Below, piece by piece: positions 23,205 to 31,031 of a stretch of DNA of 44,814 nt. The DNA comes from an uncultured Eubacteriales bacterium. GTDB lineage: Bacteria; Bacillota; Clostridia; Oscillospirales; Acutalibacteraceae. Each line of letters begins with the position of its first letter. The stretch's first letter is position 1. The notes under the pieces were generated by a model that was not told where the DNA came from, ran no database searches, and saw nothing but the letters and a program-made list of their open reading frames with translations. Location: the NCBI GenBank assembly GCA_934394855.1, contig CAKRRH010000014.1, forward strand, positions 1 to 44,814, given 5' to 3'. Made by a program: the position numbers and the translations under genes.

Positions 23205-23221
23205 TTTTGAAAACGATTATC

Positions 23222-23246
23222 AGCTCCCTTTTTCGGGAGCTTTTCT
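23222..23246 (+). terminator. Terminator of the HPr gene
   Basis: AGCTCCC and GGGAGCT form a perfect stem across TTTTTC, followed by TTTT. Confidence 0.85.
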
Positions 23247-23270
23247 GTTTTTATTTGACATTAAATATTG

Positions 23271-23299
23271 TTGACATATTTTATAAAATGTAGTAAAAT
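23271..23299 (+). promoter_or_regulatory. Promoter of the Wzz/CpsD-like genes
   Basis: TTGACA (23271-23276), 17 nt and TAAAAT (23294-23299) lie about 30 nt before the TTG start at 23329. Confidence 0.78.
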
Positions 23300-23328
23300 A
23301 AAGCTTGATAACAGAAGGAGGAATTGCT

Positions 23329-24021
23329 TTGGAAGAAACACGATATTCGGTTGATTTGCTGAAGCTTGCAAAAATCTTGCTCAAAAGAATTTGGGTAATT
23401 ATTTTGGCAACCTTGGTTTGCGCAGGGGTTGCATATGGCTATACTCAAATGTTTGTGCAAAAAAGATATACTTCATATACCACCCTTTATGTTGTAAACA
23501 CGGTGGATTATGCTTCTACCGTTTCTGCGAGTGATCTTGTTGCTGCGCAGTCACTTGCCGAGGCATATACGAAAATTTTGACAAGTAACACAACGCTTTC
23601 CAACGTTTCAAACGCGATCGGAAAAGCATATTCGATGAACCAGTTGAAATCGATGGTTTCGGCGTCGAAAGTTGAAGATACGGAAATTTTGAGAATTTCC
23701 GTTGTTTGTCCGAGTCGTTCTGACGCAAAAACCATTGCGAATTTGGTTGCAAAAGAGGGCGAAAAGGAAATCGTCAGAATCGTTAAAACAGGTTCTGTTA
23801 ATGTTGTCGACACCGCTTGCAACGCATATTTATCATATCCGAATAAGAATAAAAATACCTTTATGGGAGCATTTTTTGGATTTGTTGTTTCATGTGCGGT
23901 GATTTTGATCGTTGAGCTTGCCGATAAGCGAATCAAATCCTCCGAACAGCTCAAGGAAATTAGCGGAATTAACATTATCGGTATGATCCCGAACTTTGAG
24001 GGAGGCAGCGAAAATGAGTAA
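23329..24021 (+). CDS. Wzz/CapA-type polysaccharide co-polymerase
   Basis: Such proteins set polysaccharide chain length and activate the partner tyrosine kinase. The 230-residue protein has an N-terminal membrane helix (about 20-38) and an extracytoplasmic domain of about 140 residues. It also has a second helix near the C-terminus (about 178-200), followed by a short cytoplasmic tail ending in NIIGMIPNFEG. This matches the CapA/CpsC pattern. The start is TTG at 23329, because AAGGAGG ends 7 nt before it. It overlaps the CpsD-like gene by 8 nt. The family is clear, but there are no glycosyltransferase genes nearby, so the polymer it serves is unknown. Confidence 0.88.
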   Translation: MEETRYSVDLLKLAKILLKRIWVIILATLVCAGVAYGYTQMFVQKRYTSYTTLYVVNTVDYASTVSASDLVAAQSLAEAYTKILTSNTTLSNVSNAIGKAYSMNQLKSMVSASKVEDTEILRISVVCPSRSDAKTIANLVAKEGEKEIVRIVKTGSVNVVDTACNAYLSYPNKNKNTFMGAFFGFVVSCAVILIVELADKRIKSSEQLKEISGINIIGMIPNFEGGSENE

Positions 24022-24742
24022 AAAGCGGAATATAAGAAACAGAGCAAGCACATTGATAAACGAAAAATCATCGTTTGCAATAGTTGAGGCATATAAAGCG
24101 GCAAGAACAAATTTGATGTTCAAACTGATGAATGATAATAATAAAAAATGCATTGCAATCACAAGCTCGGAAGCAAGCGAGGGCAAGACTACAACCTGCA
24201 TTAACCTTGCGATAACATTTGCACAGGCAGGTTCAAATGTTTTGGTGATTGACGCAGATATGCGCCGTCCGTCGGTTCACAGATTTCTTGAGGTTCAGCG
24301 CACTCCTGGTCTTTCTGATAAAATTTGCGGTTTTTCGGAAGATGAGCCTTGCATTTACAGAACAAAATATGAAAATCTCTATGTAATGCCTGCAGGTTCA
24401 ATTCCGCCTAATCCGGCTGAGTTGCTTCTTTCAAACAGAATGGACGCATTTTTGGATGTATTTAAGAAGAATTTTGATTATATATTCATTGATACTCCGC
24501 CTATCGGAATCGTAACTGACGCAGCGGTAATCGGCTCAAAATGCGGCGGTGTTTTGTTTGTCGTAAGACAGGATGTATCCAGGAAAGACAGAATTAAGAA
24601 ATCGCTTGATTCATTAAAGCAGGTTGGTGTTGATGTTTACGGATTTATTTTAAACGACGGCACAGAAGAAGAAAATCATTTTTACAGACGTCGTTACGGT
24701 AAATATTATACTAATAAATATGAAAATTCCAGGCCGGATTGA
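24014..24742 (+). CDS. CpsD/CapB-type bacterial tyrosine kinase
   Basis: The 242-residue BY-kinase has Walker A SSEASEGKTTT (51-61), the Walker A' motif VLVIDADMRRP (76-86) and FIDTPP with Asp160. A C-terminal tyrosine cluster is present (Tyr224, Tyr228, Tyr231, Tyr232, Tyr236), the usual autophosphorylation site. It overlaps the Wzz-like gene by 8 nt, consistent with the two-part kinase arrangement of Firmicutes. GGGAGG precedes the ATG. A cognate phosphatase (CpsB/YwqE) is not found beside it. The locus continues with a small lipoprotein and an HPr-kinase-like gene. Confidence 0.92.
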   Translation: MSKKRNIRNRASTLINEKSSFAIVEAYKAARTNLMFKLMNDNNKKCIAITSSEASEGKTTTCINLAITFAQAGSNVLVIDADMRRPSVHRFLEVQRTPGLSDKICGFSEDEPCIYRTKYENLYVMPAGSIPPNPAELLLSNRMDAFLDVFKKNFDYIFIDTPPIGIVTDAAVIGSKCGGVLFVVRQDVSRKDRIKKSLDSLKQVGVDVYGFILNDGTEEENHFYRRRYGKYYTNKYENSRPD

Positions 24743-24755
24743 TGGAGGTAATTTC

Positions 24756-24938
24756 ATGAAAAAGATAATTGCTGTTTTGGCGGTCGTTGCTATCATGGCG
24801 GCGACACTTGCCTTGTCGGGTTGTAAAAATAATGATGGTGAAGACAAGATTAAGAATGTTGCAACCGATAAGGAAACCACTGTTTTGACGGTTTCGCCTA
24901 AAAACACGGGCGACGCCGAATATTCCCCCGCATATTGA
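24756..24938 (+). CDS. Small lipoprotein, unknown function
   Basis: This 60-residue protein has a signal peptide (about 1-20) ending in the lipobox LSGC. A 38-residue acidic and Thr-rich tail follows, with no recognisable domain. GGAGGT lies 8 nt before the ATG at 24756. An in-frame upstream ATG at 24720 falls within the kinase gene and is rejected. It is 13 nt after the CpsD-like gene and ends at a terminator, so it is the last gene of the Wzz/CpsD unit. A role in anchoring or surface assembly is only a guess. Confidence 0.75.
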   Translation: MKKIIAVLAVVAIMAATLALSGCKNNDGEDKIKNVATDKETTVLTVSPKNTGDAEYSPAY

Positions 24939-24952
24939 TTTTTGCAATATTT

Positions 24953-24979
24953 TAAAGCAGGCTTTTTCGCCTGCTTTTT
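24953..24979 (+). terminator. Terminator of the Wzz/CpsD/lipoprotein unit
   Basis: AAAGCAGGC and GCCTGCTTT pair across TTTTTC and end in T5. The ribosome binding site of the next gene starts only 5 nt later, so that gene relies on read-through or an internal promoter. Confidence 0.85.
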
Positions 24980-24997
24980 GTTTAGGAGATGAGTTTT

Positions 24998-25699
24998 GTG
25001 TTTTGCGTTAAAATTGCCGATGTTCCGATTCAAATTGACAACCGATTTGACGATGTATTTATTATGTGCCGTGACTATCTTACAAATGATGAACCGATGG
25101 TTTCAATTTCGGTGAATGACGATGAGATTGAGTTTGAACGCCGGTTTTCTGATTTTGATTATTCGGTCGGTATGTTTGAGGCAACGGCGGTTTATCGTAA
25201 AATTAGCCTTAAATTGCTTCAATTTGACGCATTTTTATTTCATTCGGCGGTGATTGAGTTTGACGGCAGGGCATATGCATTTGCGGCAAAAAGCGGCGTC
25301 GGAAAATCGACTCATATTCGGCTGTGGCAAGAGCGTTTTGGGGATCGGGTAAAAATCATTAACGGCGACAAGCCTATCATGAGAGAAATTAACGGGCAGA
25401 TTTATGCATATGGCACTCCGTGGTGCGGAAAAGAGGGCTACAACATAAACACAAAAGCGCCTCTTGGAGGCGTGTGCTTTCTTGAAAGAGGAGAAAGCAA
25501 TCATATTGAAAAAATGAATGCGGTGTCGGCGCTCGGAAGAATCTATTCACAGATAATCATGCCGAAGGACAAGGATAAATGTGACAGAATGCTCTCGCTT
25601 CTTGATGATTTTGTAACAAATGTGTCGTTTTTTAGGCTTCATTGCACAATATCACAAGACGCTGTGAGGGTTGCGCATGATATGATGGTAAACGGTTGA
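24998..25699 (+). CDS. HPr-kinase-like P-loop protein, substrate unknown
   Basis: The 233-residue protein has a P-loop AAKSGVGKSTH (96-106) preceded by FHSAV (81-85) and followed by INGDKP (121-126). This is the order of the C-terminal catalytic domain of HPr kinase/phosphorylase and its relatives. The bifunctional HprK N-terminal domain and signature helix are absent, so it is not the canonical HprK. Relatives are found in peptide-modification and free-serine kinase systems. The start is GTG at 24998, 9 nt after TAGGAG. An in-frame ATG at 24989 abuts that site with no spacing and is rejected. It follows the CpsD-like locus and its terminator by 18 nt. Confidence 0.75.
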   Translation: MFCVKIADVPIQIDNRFDDVFIMCRDYLTNDEPMVSISVNDDEIEFERRFSDFDYSVGMFEATAVYRKISLKLLQFDAFLFHSAVIEFDGRAYAFAAKSGVGKSTHIRLWQERFGDRVKIINGDKPIMREINGQIYAYGTPWCGKEGYNINTKAPLGGVCFLERGESNHIEKMNAVSALGRIYSQIIMPKDKDKCDRMLSLLDDFVTNVSFFRLHCTISQDAVRVAHDMMVNG

Positions 25700-25724
25700 A
25701 AAATTGATGAAAATAGTGTAAAAT
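25696..25724 (+). promoter_or_regulatory. Promoter of the RlmL-like methyltransferase gene
   Basis: TTGAAA (25696-25701), 17 nt and TAAAAT (25719-25724) lie 30 nt before the TTG start. The -35 overlaps the end of the preceding gene. Confidence 0.6.
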
Positions 25725-25753
25725 TAAGTTATATTTGATAAAGGATTGATATT

Positions 25754-26875
25754 TTGAATTTTGTAGCGCCGTGTATTTTTGGACTTGAGGGACTTGTTTC
25801 CGATGAACTAAAAAATATGGGAGCCGAAAATGTGCTTGCCGAAAACGGCAGGGTATTATTTTCGGGCGACGAGCATATTTTAGCAAGAGCAAACATCTGC
25901 TCACGCTTTTCCGAACGCATTTTAATATTGCTCGGTCGGTTCAAGGCAAAAACATTCTCTGAGCTTTTTGATAATGTCAAAACTTTGCCGCTTGAAGAAT
26001 ATATCGGCAAAAAGGACGCTTTTCCGGTAAAGGGCTGGAGCCTTAATTCTGCGCTCCATTCGATTCCCGATTGTCAGAAAATCATCAAAAAAGCGGCGGT
26101 TGAAAGGCTGAAAAGCATATATCATGAAAGCTGGTTTGAGGAGACCGGCAAGCGGCTTCAGCTTCAGTTTTCGATTTTGAAAGATGATGTAATGATCATG
26201 CTCGAAACATCGGGCGAGGGACTTCACAAGCGAGGATACAGGGCAGCGTCGAATATATCGCCGATCAAGGAAACACTGGCAGCCGCAATGGCGCAGATCG
26301 CCCGAATTTATCCCGACAGCGTTGTGATCGATCCGTTTTGCGGTTCGGGCACGATTCTGATTGAATCTGCTATGATCGCTAACAATATTGCACCGGGGCT
26401 TAAACGCCATTTTGCCTGTGAGGACTATGGTTTCGTTAACGATAACATATTTAAACAAGAGCGTGAAAAGGCAATCGGCGAAATCAAAATGGCAAATGAT
26501 TTTCATGCATTCGGCTATGATATTGATGATAATTCGCTGAAAATTGCGCAAAATAACGCTCGGCTTGCCGGAGTGGATAAATTTATCACTTTTGATAACC
26601 GAGATATCAGAGATTTTGACGCGTCGGGCGACAAGGGACTTGTCGTAACAAATCCGCCATATGGTGAGCGACTGCTTGACATCAGGCAAGCGGAGGAATT
26701 ATATCGCATAATGGGTGAGAGGTTCGTTTCAAAGCCACGGTGGAAATATTATGTGATAACATCAAGCGAGCGCTTTGAGGAACTGTTCGGACGCCCTGCC
26801 GATAAACGCAGAAAGCTATATAACGGAAGCTTGAAGTGTCAGTTGTATATGTATTTTCGTGTCAAAAAGGACTAA
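25754..26875 (+). CDS. THUMP-domain 23S rRNA guanine-N2 methyltransferase (RlmL/YpsC-like)
   Basis: This family methylates a guanine of 23S rRNA (G2445 in E. coli). The 373-residue protein has an N-terminal ferredoxin-like/THUMP part (about 1-155), the KRGYR motif (160-163), the S-adenosylmethionine site DPFCGSGT (193-200) and the catalytic NPPYGER (300-306). It corresponds to the N-terminal half of E. coli RlmL, as in Firmicutes. The start is TTG at 25754 with AAAGGA about 8 nt upstream. Annotation as an N6-adenine DNA methylase is a common mislabel of the NPPY motif. Confidence 0.92.
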   Translation: MNFVAPCIFGLEGLVSDELKNMGAENVLAENGRVLFSGDEHILARANICSRFSERILILLGRFKAKTFSELFDNVKTLPLEEYIGKKDAFPVKGWSLNSALHSIPDCQKIIKKAAVERLKSIYHESWFEETGKRLQLQFSILKDDVMIMLETSGEGLHKRGYRAASNISPIKETLAAAMAQIARIYPDSVVIDPFCGSGTILIESAMIANNIAPGLKRHFACEDYGFVNDNIFKQEREKAIGEIKMANDFHAFGYDIDDNSLKIAQNNARLAGVDKFITFDNRDIRDFDASGDKGLVVTNPPYGERLLDIRQAEELYRIMGERFVSKPRWKYYVITSSERFEELFGRPADKRRKLYNGSLKCQLYMYFRVKKD

Positions 26876-26900
26876 TGATATTCAAAGGAAATTAGGATAA

Positions 26901-27890
26901 ATGAAGCATTATTTTATTGTAAATCCGGTTGCGGGCAGCTGTAACAGCGAAAAATATATCCCGATGATTCATGAATGTTTCAAAAAGTGCAAGGCCCCAT
27001 ATGAAATTATCATCACAAGCCGTGAGCATGAAGCAACTGAGATCGTGGAAAACCTTGCGAAATCGGGTGAAGAAATCAGAGTATATGCGGTTGGCGGCGA
27101 CGGCACCTTATTCGATATTGTCAACGGTGCGGCAATGCATAAAAATGTTTCAATCGGGATAATACCTACAGGCTCGGGAAATGATTTTGTGAAATCATTT
27201 GGCGGCAAAGAGCTGTTTTTGGATATTGACGGGCAGGTGAACGGCTCGCCCGTTCCTCTTGATTTGATTAAATTTGAGGATAAATATTCAATCAATATCA
27301 GCTCACTCGGAATGGACGCTGAGGTTGTCAATCATCATAATCGACATCGTGTTTTGTCAAAGATAAACGGCACATTTTCCTATACCTTTTCCGTTTTCAC
27401 CGCATTCATTTTTAACATGAACAATCATTTTCACATTGTCGCCGACGGTGAAGAGCTCGACGGTACATATCTTTTTGTGATAATTGCAAACGGCAGATAT
27501 TATGGCGGCGGTTTCAACCCGACGCCATATGCTAATATGCGTGACGGTGTGCTTGATTTGCTTCTGATAAATGAGGTGTCACGCGCTAAGGTCGTTAAGC
27601 TCATGCAGAAATATCGCACGGGTGAGCATCTTAATATTGACGGACTGTGCGTAAGACGAGATGTAAAGCATGTTGAGGTGTTGATGGACAAGGAGATGTC
27701 GGTTCAGCTTGACGGTGAGGTTTTCCGCAGAAAAAAAGCGGTTTTTGATGTTGTTCATAACGGAATCAACTTCATTTTGCCGTCGCTTGTCAACATTAAA
27801 TCCGCTGAAAGTTCGGATAAAATCAGCCCAAAGTCGAAGCTGAAAAAGATCGTCACGGCTGAAAAAGCAAAAGACGAGGTAAAACAATAA
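26901..27890 (+). CDS. Diacylglycerol/lipid kinase (DagK/YegS family)
   Basis: The 329-residue protein has the kinase signature GGDGT (65-69) in YAVGGDGTLFDIVNG, an N-terminal NPVAGS motif (8-13), GTGNDF-like TGSGNDF (about 92-98), and the C-terminal beta-sandwich with YYGGGFNPTP and QLDGE. These lipid kinases recycle diacylglycerol into phosphatidate. A Lys-rich C-terminal tail (about 300-329) extends past the usual end. It starts 25 nt after the RlmL-like gene, probably in the same operon, and ends at a bidirectional terminator. Confidence 0.92.
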   Translation: MKHYFIVNPVAGSCNSEKYIPMIHECFKKCKAPYEIIITSREHEATEIVENLAKSGEEIRVYAVGGDGTLFDIVNGAAMHKNVSIGIIPTGSGNDFVKSFGGKELFLDIDGQVNGSPVPLDLIKFEDKYSINISSLGMDAEVVNHHNRHRVLSKINGTFSYTFSVFTAFIFNMNNHFHIVADGEELDGTYLFVIIANGRYYGGGFNPTPYANMRDGVLDLLLINEVSRAKVVKLMQKYRTGEHLNIDGLCVRRDVKHVEVLMDKEMSVQLDGEVFRRKKAVFDVVHNGINFILPSLVNIKSAESSDKISPKSKLKKIVTAEKAKDEVKQ

Positions 27891-27898
27891 AATATAGT

Positions 27899-27938
27899 TC
27901 GAGCGCTTGCCGATTTTCACCGACAGGCGCTCGATTTT
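27899..27938. terminator. Bidirectional terminator between the lipid kinase and FAD oxidoreductase genes
   Basis: CGAGCGC and GCGCTCG with inner pairs (TGCCG/CGACA-type, imperfect) form a stem followed by T5 on the plus side. It lies between two convergent genes. Confidence 0.75.
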
Positions 27939-27945
27939 TATATAC

Positions 27946-29244
27946 TCAATTTTTTTCAACGATTTCTTGAATCTCCGATACATTGACCGATTTCGGAGAT
28001 ATGTTTTCCTTGACGCTGAGCGCCGCCGCTGTTCCTGCGGCTTCGCCGAGCGCAATGCAGACTGACATGATCCTGAAATTTGAATGAGCAAGATGTCCGC
28101 CCGATATATTTCTTCCTGAAAGCAAAAGTCCGTCAATCTTTTTCGGGAGCAAACAGCCAAACGGAATCGAGTAGTCATCGGGCTGAGTCCAATTATGCTG
28201 AACGCCTGTTTTGTCAAGGCTTGCACCTGTGAGATTATGTACATCAAAATTGAAGAATGCTCGTCTTACGACCCAATCGTCAAAAAGACGAGCTGTTAAT
28301 ATGTCGTCTGTTGTCAGGGAATATTCGCCCTCAAAGTGACGAGTTTCACGGATTCCGAGCATCGGACCGCTGCTCATCAGCCAGCAGTTTTCATATCCCG
28401 GTGCATATTCCTTCAAAAACTTGATTATCGGCTCAATTTGCGACCGACAGGTCATCACACCTTCGGTAATGCTCTTAGCGTTCGTGCCGTCGATTTCAAT
28501 GTCGTTTGTCATGTTGCAGCAAACCGTTCCTTCGGTCGGCTGTTTATATAAGAGAACATGACCGGCAGGGAAAGGCAGATTTTTAAGCGCCAATGCCTGA
28601 AGCTCGCCTTTTTCGGTTTCGACCTTTGTTTCAAAGCTCGGCGGAAATACTGCTTTTGAATAATCAACGCCGCCGATTTTGAACATTATTGTCACCGGCT
28701 GCATTTTGCCGTCGGTTTCTCTTCCTTTATAAAACGGCACACCTGCGCTTGCCGCAACATCACCGTCTCCGGTTGCGTCAACAACGCATTTTGCTCTGAT
28801 GAATCCACGACCGCTTTTATTTTGTACGATCACGCCGATTACACGGTCATTTTCCACGACCGCCCTGCACACGCTAGTATAATAGAGCACCTCGACGCCT
28901 GCTTCTTTCATCATTTCATCAAGAACGATTTTCTGCGATTCATGATGAATTGTGTTATCTCCGACATCGTTTGAGGGAACATAGCCTAAAACATTGTTTT
29001 TCTCTCTTGTGCGCTTAAAAAGCTCGACCATCACTTTGCTTGATGATCTGCCGCCCCAATGTGACATCATTCCGCTTGTTGCCATTCCGCCCAAACAGTC
29101 GAAATATTCGACGATCATTGTTTTGGCACCAAGTCTGCCGGCTCGGATTGCAGCTCCGATACCGGCAGGACCGCCGCCCGCTACAAGTACATCAACTTGA
29201 GCGATTTTTGGGAGTTCCTGGGCATCTTCCATATAATAATCCAT
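27946..29244 (-). CDS. FAD-dependent oxidoreductase
   Basis: The 432-residue protein belongs to the FAD_oxidored/GidA-like group. It has the N-terminal Rossmann motif VAGGGPAGIGAAIRAGRLG (21-39), a CLGGMAT segment, the second FAD motif VVDATGDGDVAA (about 164-175) and a C-terminal SGRNISGGHLAHSNFRIM. The substrate of this group is generally unassigned. The ATG at 29244 follows AAGAGGCG. It is divergent from a PocR/AraC-type regulator at 29360, which most likely controls it. No partner dehydrogenase or transporter is adjacent. Confidence 0.85.
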   Translation of the reverse strand: MDYYMEDAQELPKIAQVDVLVAGGGPAGIGAAIRAGRLGAKTMIVEYFDCLGGMATSGMMSHWGGRSSSKVMVELFKRTREKNNVLGYVPSNDVGDNTIHHESQKIVLDEMMKEAGVEVLYYTSVCRAVVENDRVIGVIVQNKSGRGFIRAKCVVDATGDGDVAASAGVPFYKGRETDGKMQPVTIMFKIGGVDYSKAVFPPSFETKVETEKGELQALALKNLPFPAGHVLLYKQPTEGTVCCNMTNDIEIDGTNAKSITEGVMTCRSQIEPIIKFLKEYAPGYENCWLMSSGPMLGIRETRHFEGEYSLTTDDILTARLFDDWVVRRAFFNFDVHNLTGASLDKTGVQHNWTQPDDYSIPFGCLLPKKIDGLLLSGRNISGGHLAHSNFRIMSVCIALGEAAGTAAALSVKENISPKSVNVSEIQEIVEKN

Positions 29245-29307
29245 TTGAAAATTCGCCTCTTGATTTTCTGATAGTTTTAGTATATAATAATTCTATCAAG
29301 ATTTCAT

Positions 29308-29322
29308 TTGATTTATAATCAA
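29308..29322. promoter_or_regulatory. Inverted repeat between the oxidoreductase and AraC-type regulator
   Basis: TTGATT and AATCAA surround TAT in the 115-nt divergent intergenic region. It is short and AT-rich, so the operator call is tentative. Confidence 0.35.
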
Positions 29323-29359
29323 TTTTCTTTGAAATGTAATCATACATGAGGTTTGATTC

Positions 29360-30205
29360 ATGGTTGTTGTTGATGATATTACAAATTATGCGGATTATCT
29401 GCGTGAGCAGGGGATTTTAATTTCGTTTTTCTGCATTGACCGAAGCATGAACCGGTTTCGTGCCATGCTTTTGCCGTATGAGGTTCATTTGCCGCTTATC
29501 TGTTCATATTTAAAGGCGAATGAAAATACAAAGGGAATGTGCATTCACAATAAATCAAGACTTCGTGCAAAGACTATAAATGAGCCATATTATGCTTGCT
29601 GCTTTGCAGGGGTGGAGGAATATTGCATTCCGCTGCAATATGAGGATAGAACGCTTGCAATCGTTAATATCAGCGGATATAGGGGTCAGCTTGAGCGTTC
29701 GAAAATCCAGCGTGATATTTTGTCAAAGCGGTGCGGAATGCAATATGATTTACTTTATGATATGTTAAATCCGAATCCACCTTCGCTTGAAGATGTCGAG
29801 AAATTTGTTATGCCGCTGAAATATATGTTCTCGGAGCTTTATCGATATTGTATAAAATATCCGAAAAGCCGGACAAATTCCGAAAAGATGTATCATGAGG
29901 CGCTTAGTTACATATATAACAACTACATGAATGAGCTTGACACAGCAATTATTGCAAAATCAACGAGCTATTCCGAGTCGCACCTAAGACGAATATTTAA
30001 GGAATATTCGGGTGTTACGATTGGCAAATTTATCAATGATTTTCGATTGAAAACCGCAAAGATCATGCTTGAGGGAACAAAGCTCAGTATTACAAAAATA
30101 GCCGCCGATTGCGGATTTTACGACGCAAACTATTTTTCTACCGCGTTTAAACGAAAATACGGCATATCGCCGAGAGATATAAGAAAACAGCAACCTTACG
30201 GTTGA
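29360..30205 (+). CDS. PocR-domain AraC-family regulator
   Basis: The 281-residue protein has an N-terminal PocR-type sensor region (about 1-150) with clustered cysteines, including GMCIHNKSRLRAK, YYACCFAG and YCIPLQY. A C-terminal AraC double helix-turn-helix follows (about 180-275), with LRRIFKEYSG, TKIAADCGFYDANYFSTAFKRKYGISP. PocR domains sense small metabolites in propanediol or ethanolamine use. The ATG at 29360 follows TGAGG. It is divergent from the FAD oxidoreductase and likely regulates it. A weak hairpin (CAACC/GGTTG, 30192-30205) at the 3' end may stop transcription. Confidence 0.88.
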   Translation: MVVVDDITNYADYLREQGILISFFCIDRSMNRFRAMLLPYEVHLPLICSYLKANENTKGMCIHNKSRLRAKTINEPYYACCFAGVEEYCIPLQYEDRTLAIVNISGYRGQLERSKIQRDILSKRCGMQYDLLYDMLNPNPPSLEDVEKFVMPLKYMFSELYRYCIKYPKSRTNSEKMYHEALSYIYNNYMNELDTAIIAKSTSYSESHLRRIFKEYSGVTIGKFINDFRLKTAKIMLEGTKLSITKIAADCGFYDANYFSTAFKRKYGISPRDIRKQQPYG

Positions 30206-30229
30206 TGTTTTCTAGTTATATTCATTTTA

Positions 30230-31018
30230 TTAAAGAGTAACGATGCCGTATTTTTGCAATATACTGACGATGATCATTGCGACGCCTAAAACCACTAATA
30301 CTACGCCTGTTACACGGTTGAGCGTTTTGGCTTCGGCTTTGTTTGCAAAGAGAGCAGAGCCGCGAGCACCGACAAGCGTTGCGATTACGCATATTATCAG
30401 CGCCGTAATGTCTGGGGTTGAGCCGATTATAAAGTGAGACACTGCGCCTGTGAGCGCTGTGAAGGTCATGATGAATACGCTTGTTCCGACTGCGGTTTTA
30501 AGTTCATAACCCAGCACGCTTGTAAGAATCAGCAACATCATCATGCCGCCGCCTGCACCGATAAATCCGCAGATAAGTCCGATTATAACGCCGCAGACGA
30601 TTGACTGAATGATTTTTGTTCGTCGGCTTTTGTTTTCCATGACCTCTTTTGTTGTCATTACCGGTTTTATAATAAATTTTACACCGAGCAGGGTGGTCAT
30701 GAATACCGAAAACGAGCCCATTGTAGCATTTGGCACAAGCTTTGCAAGATATGAGCCCACAACGGTGAAAACAAGAACCGATGCAAGCATTACAAGCCCG
30801 TTTTTTATGTCGAGGTTCTTGTTTTTCCCATATGTATATGCAGAAACGGCACTTGAGAGAACATCGGAGGCGAGTGCGATTCCGACAGCGGAGTAGGCTT
30901 CAAATCCGCAAAATGTGATGAGCATCGGAGAGATCACAGCCGCCGCCGAGAGCCCGGCAAGACCTGTGCCGATTCCGGCACCGAGTCCTGCAATTATGTA
31001 AACCAAAATGCTGAGCAT
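30230..31018 (-). CDS. TauE/SafE-family membrane permease
   Basis: The 262-residue protein has about eight membrane segments and the duplicated GxGAG pattern of the family: LGAGIGTGLAGLSAA near residue 12-26 and CGFIGAGGGMMM near 145-156. TauE/SafE proteins are proposed exporters of sulfite, sulfoacetate or related anions, and the substrate here is unknown. GAAAGG precedes the ATG. It starts 13 nt after the large membrane gene on the same strand, so it may be cotranscribed with the ABC genes upstream. Confidence 0.88.
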   Translation of the reverse strand: MLSILVYIIAGLGAGIGTGLAGLSAAAVISPMLITFCGFEAYSAVGIALASDVLSSAVSAYTYGKNKNLDIKNGLVMLASVLVFTVVGSYLAKLVPNATMGSFSVFMTTLLGVKFIIKPVMTTKEVMENKSRRTKIIQSIVCGVIIGLICGFIGAGGGMMMLLILTSVLGYELKTAVGTSVFIMTFTALTGAVSHFIIGSTPDITALIICVIATLVGARGSALFANKAEAKTLNRVTGVVLVVLGVAMIIVSILQKYGIVTL

Positions 31019-31031
31019 AAATTATACCTTT

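Noticed and set aside
24998..25699. Canonical HPr kinase (hprK)
   Set aside because: It lacks the N-terminal domain and the HprK signature region; only the P-loop catalytic pattern is shared.
25754..26875. DNA adenine methyltransferase of a restriction system
   Set aside because: The NPPY motif is shared with rRNA guanine-N2 methyltransferases; the THUMP-type N-terminus and the lack of a nuclease gene point to rRNA.
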